Shown here: positions 24,860-33,358 of the stretch, in pieces
How positions within the stretch are numbered: position 1 is the stretch's first letter
Layout of the letters: each line of letters starts with the position of its first letter
Source of the DNA: Pseudomonadota bacterium
Lineage (GTDB): Bacteria > Pseudomonadota > Gammaproteobacteria > Burkholderiales > Burkholderiaceae_E
DNA length: 64,000 nucleotides
Reading direction: 5' to 3'
Assembly (NCBI GenBank): GCA_023389055.1
Contig: JAEWFA010000037.1
Span: 62,001-126,000, forward strand
The notes under the pieces: model-generated
Told to the model about the DNA's origin: nothing
Database searches by the model: none
Seen by the model: the letters and a program-made list of their open reading frames with translations, nothing else
Made by a program: the position numbers and the translations under genes

Positions 24860-25402
24860 CTAATGTGCTTCAAGCTCTGCGTCAAGTCCCTTCTCTGCAC
24901 GTGCGAGTCGGGGTGAGCCCATATCGAACGCACCGGCGATCCGGGAGAGCATGTCGAGAAGATGGGCACGCTCCCCAGGTCGAAGGACGGCGTCCATCGT
25001 TCGTTCCTGGGCGTCGACCCGCGCTCTCACCTTCCGTAGCAACCTTCGCCCGGCCTCAGTAAGCCACAGCGCGTAGTAGCGGTTGTCCAGCGGTGCGCGC
25101 ACTCGGCGAACAAGACTCCGTTTCGCCAGGCTGCCGAGGCTCAGCGACAGGGTTGACTTGTCCACCTTGTACAGTGAGGTAAGTGATGTCTGACTTACGC
25201 CGGGATTCGTGTCTATCAGCGTCAGCAGACTGAATTCGCCGGGTGTAATTTTCAGGCTGTTCGTGATGTTCGAGAAATCCTTGAACAACGCCGTCTGTGC
25301 CTGCCGGATTTGGTAGCCGAGCAACTGCGGCAGCGGTCCAAACTCAGGGTCCCTGCCGCGAATGCCGTCCTTAAGGTCGTCCACCTCTTGCCATTCATTC
25401 AT
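24860..25402 (-). CDS. MarR-family transcriptional regulator
   Basis: This 180-residue winged-helix regulator has its core in ITPGEFSLLTLIDTNPGVSQ, LTSLYKVDKSTLSLSLGSLA (recognition helix) and VRAPLDNRYYALWLTEAGRR (wing). MarR proteins sense aromatic acids or their CoA thioesters; BadR and similar regulators control anaerobic benzoate genes in other bacteria. It lies 92 bp after livF in the same direction. It is the best candidate to bind the palindrome in front of the reductase genes (37365-37391). Whether it represses or activates cannot be told from sequence. Confidence 0.9.
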   Translation of the reverse strand: MNEWQEVDDLKDGIRGRDPEFGPLPQLLGYQIRQAQTALFKDFSNITNSLKITPGEFSLLTLIDTNPGVSQTSLTSLYKVDKSTLSLSLGSLAKRSLVRRVRAPLDNRYYALWLTEAGRRLLRKVRARVDAQERTMDAVLRPGERAHLLDMLSRIAGAFDMGSPRLARAEKGLDAELEAH

Positions 25403-25494
25403 CGAGTCTTTCCGTCGTTAATGAGCGCGATGCTATCGCAGCGGTCGACCACGCTGCGACGGTGAGCGAGGCAACGGAGGCCCGCTTTGCCCAG

Positions 25495-26325
25495 CTATCC
25501 CGCGACGGAGAGAATCCACCGATCGCCAGACTGCAGATCGCTCACGAATCCTGGTTCACTCTGCTCTGCAATTGTGCCGAGCCGCGCTTTTCCGACACAT
25601 TCCATTGAGGAACGCGGCCGGCGGGCGCTGACGCCGAGCAACTGAACAAGAAGTTCCTTGTCAGATGCCAGATCGACGCTCGCTCCACGGTAGGCGACCG
25701 CGCCCCGCTCGAGCACGACTGCGGCGTGGCTCATGGACAGCGCAATCACCGGACGCTGTTCAACGATGATATAGGGCAAGCCCTCCTGCCGGCTCATCGC
25801 GTCGATCGCAGCGGCCAGTTCCGCCACGATGATTGGCGCCAAGCCTTCCATCGGCTCATCGAGCAAAAGCAGTTTTGGATTCGTCATCAGCGCCCGACCG
25901 ATTGCCAGCATCTGCTGCTCGCCGCCCGAGAGCTGATTGCCGTAGTTGCGTGCACGCTCCTGCAGCCGCGGAAACAAGGCGTAGACGCGGCGCGACGTCC
26001 AAGGCCCCGGCCTCGCCGCTACGGTGAGATTTTCCTCGACCGTCAACGACGGAAAGACTTCGCGCTCCTGCGGAACCCATCCGAGCCCGCGCATGACACG
26101 GTCGTACGGCGGCATGCGGGTGATGCGCACTCCATCGAATACGATGGAACCGCGCATGACGCGCGTGTTCCCCATGATCGTTTCGAGCAGAGTCGTCTTT
26201 CCGACGCCGTTTCGTCCCAGCATCGCAAGGCTCTGTCCCCTCGCAACGCTGAGCGACAGACTGTCGAGAACGACCGCGTCGCCGTAGCCCGCCCGCAACT
26301 CCTCAATCTCGAGCAGTTCAGACAT
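25495..26325 (-). CDS. livF: Branched-chain-type ABC transporter ATPase LivF
   Basis: This 276-residue ATP-binding subunit has Walker A GRNGVGKT near 37-44, the ABC signature LSGGEQQ, Walker B LLLLDEP and the LivF-type YIIVEQ H-loop region. The first 235 residues are standard. The C-terminal extension of about 40 residues (SARRPRSSMECVGKARL and on) is unusual. It ends the importer operon (livK-H-M-G-F order) and overlaps livG by eight bases. In this context the importer likely brings in an aromatic acid and not an amino acid, as known for hba/bad-type transporters. Confidence 0.9.
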   Translation of the reverse strand: MSELLEIEELRAGYGDAVVLDSLSLSVARGQSLAMLGRNGVGKTTLLETIMGNTRVMRGSIVFDGVRITRMPPYDRVMRGLGWVPQEREVFPSLTVEENLTVAARPGPWTSRRVYALFPRLQERARNYGNQLSGGEQQMLAIGRALMTNPKLLLLDEPMEGLAPIIVAELAAAIDAMSRQEGLPYIIVEQRPVIALSMSHAAVVLERGAVAYRGASVDLASDKELLVQLLGVSARRPRSSMECVGKARLGTIAEQSEPGFVSDLQSGDRWILSVAG

Positions 26326-27094
26326 CTGCGTCTCCCAGATAGACCTCTCGCACTCGTTGGTCCCTGGCGATCTCGTCGGGGGTACCTTCGGTCAAAAGCG
26401 CCCCCCCGACAAGAACGGAAATCCGACGCGCGAAACGAAACACCAGATCCATGTCGTGCTCGATAAACAGCACGCTGATGTGCCGCGGAAGGGCATCGAT
26501 GACCTCGAACAACTCCTCCCGCTCTCCTTCGGGAACGCCAGCGGCGGGTTCGTCGAGGAGAAGGATGCGCGGGCGGGCCGCCAACGCAAGCGCTATCTCC
26601 ATCAAGCGCTGCCTGCCGTAGGAGAGCTCGTGCACGGCAGTATCCGCAACCTCCTCCAGGCGCAGATCAGCCAGCAAGGCGTAAGACTCGTCTCGCAGGT
26701 CTGTGCAGCGCTCCAGCGAGCGCCACCAGACCCCGCCCCCAGCGTTCCGCTCCGCGAGAGCGAGCATCGTCGAGCGAAGCACGGTCAGATTGGGAAACAA
26801 GGTATTGATCTGGAAGGTCCGTGCGAGGCCGAAGCGCGCTCGACGATCGGTGGGCCACGACGTGACGTCACGATCGCCGATATGGATCGTTCCCGAGTAC
26901 GGGCGCAGTACTCCCGTCAGCAGATTGATCAGCGTTGTCTTCCCAGCACCATTGGGGCCGACTAGGGCTTGCCGCGCCCCAGGCTCGAGATGCAGCGTGA
27001 CCCCGCTTACCGGAAAGAATGACCCATACCGTAAGCTCACGCCGTCGGCTCGCAATGCCGACGAGCCATTCAGCTCGCCAGGGGGGCAACTCAC
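26318..27094 (-). CDS. livG: Branched-chain-type ABC transporter ATPase LivG
   Basis: This 258-residue ATPase has Walker A GPNGAGKTT near 40-48, a Q-loop ARTFQINTLFP, signature ELSYGRQRLMEIALALA, Walker B ILLLDEPAAG and an H-loop VLFIEHDMDLVF. LivG proteins have the longer LivG-type insertion present here (WRSLERCTDLRDESYALL). It overlaps livM by four bases and livF by eight. It pairs with LivF as the heterodimeric motor beneath LivH and LivM at the inner membrane. Confidence 0.92.
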   Translation of the reverse strand: MSCPPGELNGSSALRADGVSLRYGSFFPVSGVTLHLEPGARQALVGPNGAGKTTLINLLTGVLRPYSGTIHIGDRDVTSWPTDRRARFGLARTFQINTLFPNLTVLRSTMLALAERNAGGGVWWRSLERCTDLRDESYALLADLRLEEVADTAVHELSYGRQRLMEIALALAARPRILLLDEPAAGVPEGEREELFEVIDALPRHISVLFIEHDMDLVFRFARRISVLVGGALLTEGTPDEIARDQRVREVYLGDADV

Positions 27095-28050
27095 GGGCGC
27101 GCCACCCGTACGAACCGAGAAAGCCAGCCCATGACCCCGCCGCGTCCCAACAGCACCACCGTGATGAGAAACATGCCGAGCCAGAACATCCAGTACTGGG
27201 GATCAACGTCGGAAAACCACTCGTGGATGCTCATGTAGACGAGCGCGCCGACAAGCCCCCCGTACAAGCGCCCGGTGCCGCCGAGCACGAGCACGATCAG
27301 CACTTCAGCCGAGCGCTCGAAACTCAACGTTCCGATTCCGACGAACTGCGAGGTCTGCGCGAGCAAAGCTCCCGCAATGCCCGCGACGCCGGCGGAAATC
27401 GTGTAAGCGCCCCGCAAACGGGAAGCGACTGGCGATCCAATGGACTGCATCCGTCTCGGACTGTCGTGGATGCCTTGCAGCGCAAGACCGAATGGCGATC
27501 GGAGAATGCGTCGCACGACCACGAACACCGCCAGGACGACGCATGCGCTATAGACGAATGCGGTGCGGCCGAACAGATCGAAGTGAAAGACGCCGAGCAA
27601 CGGCCATACTTCAACGTCCTGCAGTCCGTCGGTGCCACCGGTGATGCTCGACAATTGGCTTGCGGCCTCGGCCAGTAGCACGGTGACGCCGATCGTGATC
27701 ATCAGTCTCGTGAGGTCCGCTCCGCGCACGATCAGAAAGCTCAACAGCCAACCGACTGCCATGCAGACGAGGAAGGCGAAGAGCAACCCCGACAACGGCT
27801 CGCCCCAACCATATCTGGCGAGCAATCCAGCGGAATAGGCACCCGCACCGAAGAACGCCGCATGCCCGACAGTCAGAATGCCCGCGTAGCCAAGAGCGAT
27901 GTCCAGCGAAACGGCAAATAAACCGACGATGAGGATCTGGCTCAAAAAGGAGAGCCTGTCGGGGAAGAAGAAGTAGCAACTGCCGAGCGCGAGCCAGAAC
28001 ACGACTTCGAAGGCCACGACTGCCTTGGGGGACACCGGGATCGACGTCAC
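27091..28050 (-). CDS. livM: Branched-chain-type ABC transporter permease LivM
   Basis: This 319-residue membrane permease has about nine hydrophobic segments. The first are FWLALGSCYFFFP and LIVGLFAVSLDIALGYAGILT, followed by the family motif GHAAFFGAGAYSAGLLA. GTG at 28050 overlaps the livH stop as GTGA; a longer reading upstream is only the antisense-like extension through livH. The last segment (MFWLGMFLITVVLLGRGG) is normal. It forms the transmembrane channel with LivH. Confidence 0.9.
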   Translation of the reverse strand: MTSIPVSPKAVVAFEVVFWLALGSCYFFFPDRLSFLSQILIVGLFAVSLDIALGYAGILTVGHAAFFGAGAYSAGLLARYGWGEPLSGLLFAFLVCMAVGWLLSFLIVRGADLTRLMITIGVTVLLAEAASQLSSITGGTDGLQDVEVWPLLGVFHFDLFGRTAFVYSACVVLAVFVVVRRILRSPFGLALQGIHDSPRRMQSIGSPVASRLRGAYTISAGVAGIAGALLAQTSQFVGIGTLSFERSAEVLIVLVLGGTGRLYGGLVGALVYMSIHEWFSDVDPQYWMFWLGMFLITVVLLGRGGVMGWLSRFVRVARP

Positions 28051-28910
28051 GGCAACAACCCCCGGCGTGCGACGAGTCCGTTCGGGCGCAACAAGAGCCC
28101 AACGATCATTACCAGGTAAACGAGAAACGCGCCGGCTTGCGGTATGAAGTACTTCCCGGCGACGTCGACCATTCCGATAAGCAGGGCAGCGATGAATGGG
28201 CCGACGATCGTGCCAGCGCCCCCCATGCCGACGACGATAAGGAACTCGACCATGTACTTGAGCGGAAAGAACGGATCGAGACCCAACATCCCGAGGCTCA
28301 GGGCGCCCCCCAATCCGGCGAGTCCGCATCCGAAGGAAAACGTCAGAAAGAACAATCGTCGAACGTGAATCCCCGTGCATTGGGCCACACGCCGATTATC
28401 GACCGCCGCGCGCACCCTGGCTCCGAGTCTGGTCCGGTTCAATGCCAACACGAGTCCCGAGATCACCAGCACACCGCAAACGATCAGGAACACGCGATAA
28501 CGACCCACGGACACGCCCGCAGCACTGACGTTTCCCTGCAGATAGGACGGCGCAGTGAACGACTGCATGGTCGGGCCGAACAGATACGTTGCGGTGGCGA
28601 TAGCTACGAAGACGATGCCGATCGACAACAGCACCTGATCGAGCGGGTGCGCGCCATATAGCCGCCGAAAGAGCGTGTACTCGAGCAACGCCCCTGCCAC
28701 TGCTGCAGAAGCGAAGCCCAGCAGCAGGGCGATCGGAAAACTCAACATCGCGGTGCTCATCGCGATGCTTGCCACATAGCCGCCCAGCATGGCGAACACA
28801 CCATGGGCCAGGTTCACGAAGTTCATCATGCCCATAGTGATTGACAAGCCGACGCCGATCAGGAACAGCAGCATCCCGTACGCCAGCCCATCGAACAGCA
28901 CCGTCGCCAT
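28047..28910 (-). CDS. livH: Branched-chain-type ABC transporter permease LivH
   Basis: This 287-residue permease has eight or more membrane segments. FDGLAYGMLLFLIGVGLSI at the start is followed by MNFVNLAHGVFAMLGGYVA, the LivH hallmark, then the EAA-like loop region GGAGTIVGPFIAALLIGMVD and a final helix (FLVYLVMIVGLLLRPNG). Its stop overlaps the livM start. It lies 26 bp downstream of livK in the same operon. Confidence 0.92.
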   Translation of the reverse strand: MATVLFDGLAYGMLLFLIGVGLSITMGMMNFVNLAHGVFAMLGGYVASIAMSTAMLSFPIALLLGFASAAVAGALLEYTLFRRLYGAHPLDQVLLSIGIVFVAIATATYLFGPTMQSFTAPSYLQGNVSAAGVSVGRYRVFLIVCGVLVISGLVLALNRTRLGARVRAAVDNRRVAQCTGIHVRRLFFLTFSFGCGLAGLGGALSLGMLGLDPFFPLKYMVEFLIVVGMGGAGTIVGPFIAALLIGMVDVAGKYFIPQAGAFLVYLVMIVGLLLRPNGLVARRGLLP

Positions 28911-28936
28911 CGCTGCTCCTCCTTCAGAGCCGCAAC

Positions 28937-30127
28937 CTAGTGAGCGACGTCCTTGCCCGGATCCTTCACAGCGGGCAGCGTCGCGAACTCGATGCTGTAA
29001 AGCTCTCCGTCGCGGCGCTCGACCTTGCGGATATAGATGTTCTGGACGATGTCCCGGACGTCCGCTTCGAAGGAAATCGGACCGCGAGGGCTCTCGAACT
29101 TCAGGCCCTTCATGACTTCGATCGCCTGGGCACCATCTATTCGCCCGTCGAGTTTCTTCACCGCCTGGTGAATCACGGCCATTCCGTCGTACCCGCCGAC
29201 CGCCATGAAATTAGGTCGGATGCTCTTCCCGTAGAGTCGTTGATACCCGGCGACGAAAGCCCTGTTCTGGGGTGAATCGTGCGCAATCGAGTAGTGCGAA
29301 GCGGTGATCAATCCCACCGCAGCGTCGCCCATCGCGTTGACAAACATGTCGTCGACCGCATCGCCGGTACCAAGAGGCTTGATTCCCGCCTGTTCGAGGC
29401 CACGCTCTCGGTACGCCTTTACCAATGATGTTGCCAGCTCCCCGGACGGGAACCACATGAAGACGGCATCCGGTTTCGCGTCCTTTACACGTTCCATATA
29501 GGGACCGAACTCGGGGTTCTTGAGCGGCACACCGATTTCGCCTACGACCTCCCCGCCGGCGGAGGTGAACGTCTTGCGAAACTGGTTCTTTGCGTCGTTA
29601 CCAGGCGCGTAGTCGGCATACAGCATGAAGACACGCTTGATGCCATTCTGTGCGGCCCACGTCGCAATACCCATCGCACCCTGTGCCAGCGTGAATGACG
29701 TTCGAATGATGTACGGTGACTTGAGCGGGATACTCGATGTCGCAGCGTTCATCACCACCATCGGCACCCTTGCCTCGGTGGCAATGGGAGCGACGGCCAA
29801 TGCGTTGGGACTGAAGCCGAATCCCGCCAGAAACTCGACGTTCTCGCGCGTGATCAACTCGCGCGCCAGACGTTTTGCGACCTCGGGATTCGCGCCTCCT
29901 ACGTCCTTCACGACCAGTTCAATCTTGCGGCCCGCGACGACGTCTCCGTGCTCGCTGAGATACTGCTTGATGCCGTTGGTCATCTGCAGACCGTACTCGG
30001 CTTGGGCGCCCGTCATCTCGGCGACGACGCCTATCCTCAACGGCTTCTGGGCATATGCGAACGCAGACGTGGCGATTGCCAACGCTGCAATGGCAATCCG
30101 TGCGTAACTCGTCTTCTTGAAGCTCAT
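28937..30127 (-). CDS. livK: Periplasmic substrate-binding protein of the importer (LivK/HbaE type)
   Basis: This 396-residue type I periplasmic binding protein has a clear Sec signal (ARIAIAALAIATSAFAYAQ) and the fold pattern PLRIGVVAEMTGAQAEYG. GRKIELVVKDVGGANPEVAK, AVMPIATEARVPMV-like strands and DAVFMWFPSGELATSLVKAY follow. ATG at 30127 has a strong GGAGG upstream and overlaps the ligase stop by four bases. It is coded between the ligase and the permeases, so its ligand is probably the same aromatic acid the ligase activates. Not enough is known of pocket residues to name the ligand. Confidence 0.92.
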   Translation of the reverse strand: MSFKKTSYARIAIAALAIATSAFAYAQKPLRIGVVAEMTGAQAEYGLQMTNGIKQYLSEHGDVVAGRKIELVVKDVGGANPEVAKRLARELITRENVEFLAGFGFSPNALAVAPIATEARVPMVVMNAATSSIPLKSPYIIRTSFTLAQGAMGIATWAAQNGIKRVFMLYADYAPGNDAKNQFRKTFTSAGGEVVGEIGVPLKNPEFGPYMERVKDAKPDAVFMWFPSGELATSLVKAYRERGLEQAGIKPLGTGDAVDDMFVNAMGDAAVGLITASHYSIAHDSPQNRAFVAGYQRLYGKSIRPNFMAVGGYDGMAVIHQAVKKLDGRIDGAQAIEVMKGLKFESPRGPISFEADVRDIVQNIYIRKVERRDGELYSIEFATLPAVKDPGKDVAH

Positions 30128-31740
30128 GACGTTACCCCTCCTGTAGTCGCCGTCTTCTCTCGCTCCGCCAACTGTCGCAACACGTAGCGCTGTACTTTTC
30201 CAGTAGCCGTGCGAGGCAGCGCATCGATGAATCGGATCTCCCTCGGACACTTGTAGATCGAAAGCGTCGACTGAAGCCGACGCCGGACCTGCGCCTCGAG
30301 TTCGCTCTTCGTTTCTCCGACAGCAACGCTTCCGTCCGGGACCAGATACAGCGCAATCCGTATCAGCCCGTCACCGTTCTCGACCCCAACAGCTGCCGCT
30401 TCGAGAACCCCCGGTACTTGCACCGCACACTCCTCGACCTCTCCGGGGCTCACCCATTGCCCGGAGATCTTCAACAGGTCATCACTTCTCCCGTGGTAGT
30501 GCCACCACCCGTCGGTATCTACGCTGAACGTGTCGCCGGTTCTGAACCAACCGTCGCGGAATGCCGCAGCAGTTCTCTCCGGTTGGCGCCAGTACCCTCG
30601 GCACAGCGACGGCATCCTCACCCACGCCGTGCCGGCCGCGTTTGCTGCGGTCACCGGTTGATTCAGTGAGTCGAGGAGCTTCACCTCGGCGTAGGACACG
30701 GGCTTCCCGGTCGCGCCGGGCTGGTGTTCCAGCGGCGTTCCGGAGATGAACATGAAGATCGTTTCGGTGGCGCCGATACCCTCGATGATCGGTACTCCGG
30801 TCGCATCCAGCCATCGCTCGTACAGGTTCACAGGAAGCGCTTCTCCCGCCGAGAGATAGGTGCGAACCGACCGGAAGCCGGGTCTATCGCAACCCCCCTC
30901 CCGAAGCAGGTTCCGAAAGAGCGTCGGCACGCTCAGCATGACGGTAGGCCGATACTTCTCGACGACGTCCGCGATTGCGCCTGCATCGGGCCATGCGTCG
31001 TAGAGAACGACTGTCGCTCCGGCTCGCAATCCGCCCAGGACCGTGTGCCCCAACGCAAAAGCGAAGAAGAGCTTCGAAGACGCGAAGACGCGCTCCCCCG
31101 GACCCAGGCCGAGAGCACGCATGTACCCGTCGCCCACGAGCACGTCACCGTGGCAATGAATTGCCGCCTTTGGGGCCCCCGTGGTGCCAGACGAATAGAG
31201 CCAGAACGCCATATCGTCCGCCGACATCGGGCGGCTTCGAGCCGATTCGGACGCAGAACTCACGAGGTCGACATATGAGACGGCACCTGACCTTGCTTCT
31301 CCGTACACGGCCACCAGCAGGGGAACCATCGATCGCCCTACCACCGCCGCCCGGAAGACAGGCAAGAACTCCTCATCGAGCACGATGGCTGCGGCGCTGC
31401 TGTCCTCGATCACGAAGGCGACATCACGCGCAGCCAGTCGCGTATTCAGCGGGACGGCAACGCAGCCCAGTCGCATGATCCCGATGAACGAAGCGACGAA
31501 GAGCGGACTGTCCTTCAGCAGCATCAATACACGGTCGCCCGTCTGAAGGTATGGGCGCAGAGCGTTGGACACCCGGTTTGCCAGCGACTCGAGCTCACCG
31601 AAAGACACCGCGGAACCTCGGTACAGGAGCGCGGCATCTCCTTGCCTGCCTGCCGCCAGCGCACCGCCAAGAATCAGATCAGCAGCGTTGATCTGGCTGA
31701 CCGCATCGATCGAATCTTTGCGCATCGGCGTCGCTTCCAT
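30124..31740 (-). CDS. Benzoate-CoA ligase family enzyme
   Basis: This 538-residue ANL-superfamily ligase adenylates an aromatic carboxylate and transfers it to CoA. The phosphate loop WLYSSGTTGAPKAAIH, the A8-like GIGATETIFMFIS motif, YHGRSDDLLKISGQWVSP hinge and the C-terminal catalytic Lys in PRTATGKVQRY are all present. The motif set and length fit the benzoate/4-hydroxybenzoate ligase group. ATG at 31740 has GGAGG upstream. With the reductase downstream of it in the pathway, the likely substrate is 4-hydroxybenzoate or a near analogue; the exact ring substitution is inference. It is coupled to livK. Confidence 0.88.
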   Translation of the reverse strand: MEATPMRKDSIDAVSQINAADLILGGALAAGRQGDAALLYRGSAVSFGELESLANRVSNALRPYLQTGDRVLMLLKDSPLFVASFIGIMRLGCVAVPLNTRLAARDVAFVIEDSSAAAIVLDEEFLPVFRAAVVGRSMVPLLVAVYGEARSGAVSYVDLVSSASESARSRPMSADDMAFWLYSSGTTGAPKAAIHCHGDVLVGDGYMRALGLGPGERVFASSKLFFAFALGHTVLGGLRAGATVVLYDAWPDAGAIADVVEKYRPTVMLSVPTLFRNLLREGGCDRPGFRSVRTYLSAGEALPVNLYERWLDATGVPIIEGIGATETIFMFISGTPLEHQPGATGKPVSYAEVKLLDSLNQPVTAANAAGTAWVRMPSLCRGYWRQPERTAAAFRDGWFRTGDTFSVDTDGWWHYHGRSDDLLKISGQWVSPGEVEECAVQVPGVLEAAAVGVENGDGLIRIALYLVPDGSVAVGETKSELEAQVRRRLQSTLSIYKCPREIRFIDALPRTATGKVQRYVLRQLAEREKTATTGGVTS

Positions 31741-31753
31741 TCCTTGCCTCCTT

Positions 31754-32521
31754 TCACCGCAACCGTGCGCATCGCGCGATGCGTACATTCGGTTCCAGAC
31801 GGCCGAGGACAACCCTGTGCGGTCGTCGGTCGCGACGCTCGCTCAGAGCCTCAAGAGCAGGCATCGCGGCCGCGAGCCGATCCGCGTCATCGCACTGGTT
31901 GATAAAGAGGATCCGCCTTGCATGGTCGGGAGCGTTTCGGGCGAGGCCATCGCGATGAACCACCATTTCAGCGAGCGAATCTGGAGTGACCGTTCCGCCG
32001 ATCGGAATTCCCGTTCGTTGCGACCAGAACTCGGCACGAAACACCGTTGCGTCGTTTAAGGGCAGGTTCAAACCGCTCGCGCCAGCCACCATCACTACAA
32101 CCTCAGTGGTGACCGGAAAAACCGGCTCATGATTACCGGGCGCCTTTAGCGGGCGACGTGCCGAACCGTCGGCTTCGACCAGGATCCGGGTAAAGCGGCT
32201 TGTCTGCACCAGAAGATCGATCTCCTGCGCGCTGTAGCCGATCGCTTTGCCCCGAGCCTCGTCGATATCCCTGTAGGCCACCACCGGCGGTCCTGGCTCG
32301 TCTGCCATCGCGGAGATCGCTTGAAAGTAGGCGCCTCTAACGCTGCGCCAGCGACCCACCTGCTCCCGGGACATCCTGGTTGTCGTGGAGACGAGCACGC
32401 GCTCACCCACCTTCACCAGTTCCTCGGCAAGCGCAAAGATCAGGGCGCTCTTTCCTCCGGCGCCGCAAAACGAGACGACGCGTGCCGAGCCGAGATCCAG
32501 GCTGTTGATCAGTGGGCTCAT
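31754..32521 (-). CDS. yqeC: YqeC-like accessory protein for selenium-dependent molybdenum hydroxylases
   Basis: This 255-residue protein of the YqeC family has a P-loop VSFCGAGGKSALIFALAEEL near 15-34 and VLVSTTTRMS. The conserved TRILVEADGSARRPLKAPG near 112-130 and the segment EPVFPVTTEVVVMVAGASGL follow. YqeC was defined through co-occurrence with YqeB and SelD in genomes with selenium-dependent molybdenum hydroxylases. Its exact reaction is not established. The start overlaps the yqeB stop by four bases, so both are translationally coupled. The presence of a complete P-loop suggests an active nucleotide-binding protein. Confidence 0.85.
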   Translation of the reverse strand: MSPLINSLDLGSARVVSFCGAGGKSALIFALAEELVKVGERVLVSTTTRMSREQVGRWRSVRGAYFQAISAMADEPGPPVVAYRDIDEARGKAIGYSAQEIDLLVQTSRFTRILVEADGSARRPLKAPGNHEPVFPVTTEVVVMVAGASGLNLPLNDATVFRAEFWSQRTGIPIGGTVTPDSLAEMVVHRDGLARNAPDHARRILFINQCDDADRLAAAMPALEALSERRDRRPHRVVLGRLEPNVRIARCARLR

Positions 32522-33342
32522 GCGAGTAACGGCCGATTGAATCGGCGCAGGACCGCCTCGAGTGCCGCGCCGCCCAAGGCCCTGGCCTTGTCGGAAATGA
32601 CGAAGCAGTTGTCTCGCTGGCAGCGCGGATCCACATCGCCGAGCTTGAGTCCGGCACTCGCCACCACGCCGGATTGGATCAATCCTCGGAGGACGCCGCC
32701 GACGCGGGCGCGGACCGGGTGACCAGCGATCGTGCCAATCGTTTCCCCTTCCGCTACGAGATCGCCAATCGAGTGTGAACTGGTGAATTTCCCCTCGCGG
32801 TCCGCTCGAAGGACACGTTCTTCCGTGTAGCCCGCGATATCTCCGGGGGTTCCGGTGTTCGCCTCGGCGCATCCCTCTTCAATGACGCGACCGAGTCGAT
32901 GGCCACGGTTAGTCTCGATCACGTAGTGGCAATCGACTCCGGCCGTGAACCCCGGCCCAAGGCCGACGACCAAACGAGCATCGTCGATACTCGTGCCCAC
33001 ATTTCTCTTCGCGAGAATCGCATCGATCACGACGTCCGGAGTGACATCGTCGATGGCTTTCCAGTCGTCCGTGCGAATCACGGGGACCTCTCCGACGCGC
33101 CACGCCGCTCGAACCTCCGCGGCTTTGCGCACGGCTGTCGCGTTGATCCCTTCGACCGAAACAGATCCGGTCTCGAGCGCCGGGCAGAAAGAAACCGTAC
33201 GCCGAACGCATAACGGCGTGTCAAGATCGATCAGGCAGAGCCGGCGCATGTTGGCCGTGTACAACCGCCACGCAATTCCCGTCGCCATTTCACCTGCACT
33301 GCGAATCGCGATGATCGGCGTGATGAGCGACGACTCGTTCAT
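32518..33342 (-). CDS. yqeB: YqeB-like accessory protein for selenium-dependent molybdenum hydroxylases
   Basis: This 274-residue member of the EF2563/YqeB family begins with IAIRSAGEMATGIAWRLYTA, followed by RRLCLIDLDTPLCVRRTVSF. It then shows VVIDAILAKRNVGTSI, VVGLGPGFTAGVDCHYVIET, GHRLGRVIEEGCAEANTG and the beta-rich C-terminal lobe (IGTIAGHPVRARVGGVLRGL). YqeB is the best marker of hydroxylases that need a labile selenium at the Mo centre. It is encoded 16 bp after the Mo subunit, making that enzyme its presumed client. SelD, required for selenium donation, is not in this window. Confidence 0.88.
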   Translation of the reverse strand: MNESSLITPIIAIRSAGEMATGIAWRLYTANMRRLCLIDLDTPLCVRRTVSFCPALETGSVSVEGINATAVRKAAEVRAAWRVGEVPVIRTDDWKAIDDVTPDVVIDAILAKRNVGTSIDDARLVVGLGPGFTAGVDCHYVIETNRGHRLGRVIEEGCAEANTGTPGDIAGYTEERVLRADREGKFTSSHSIGDLVAEGETIGTIAGHPVRARVGGVLRGLIQSGVVASAGLKLGDVDPRCQRDNCFVISDKARALGGAALEAVLRRFNRPLLA

Positions 33343-33358
33343 GGCGAGACGCGCCGGC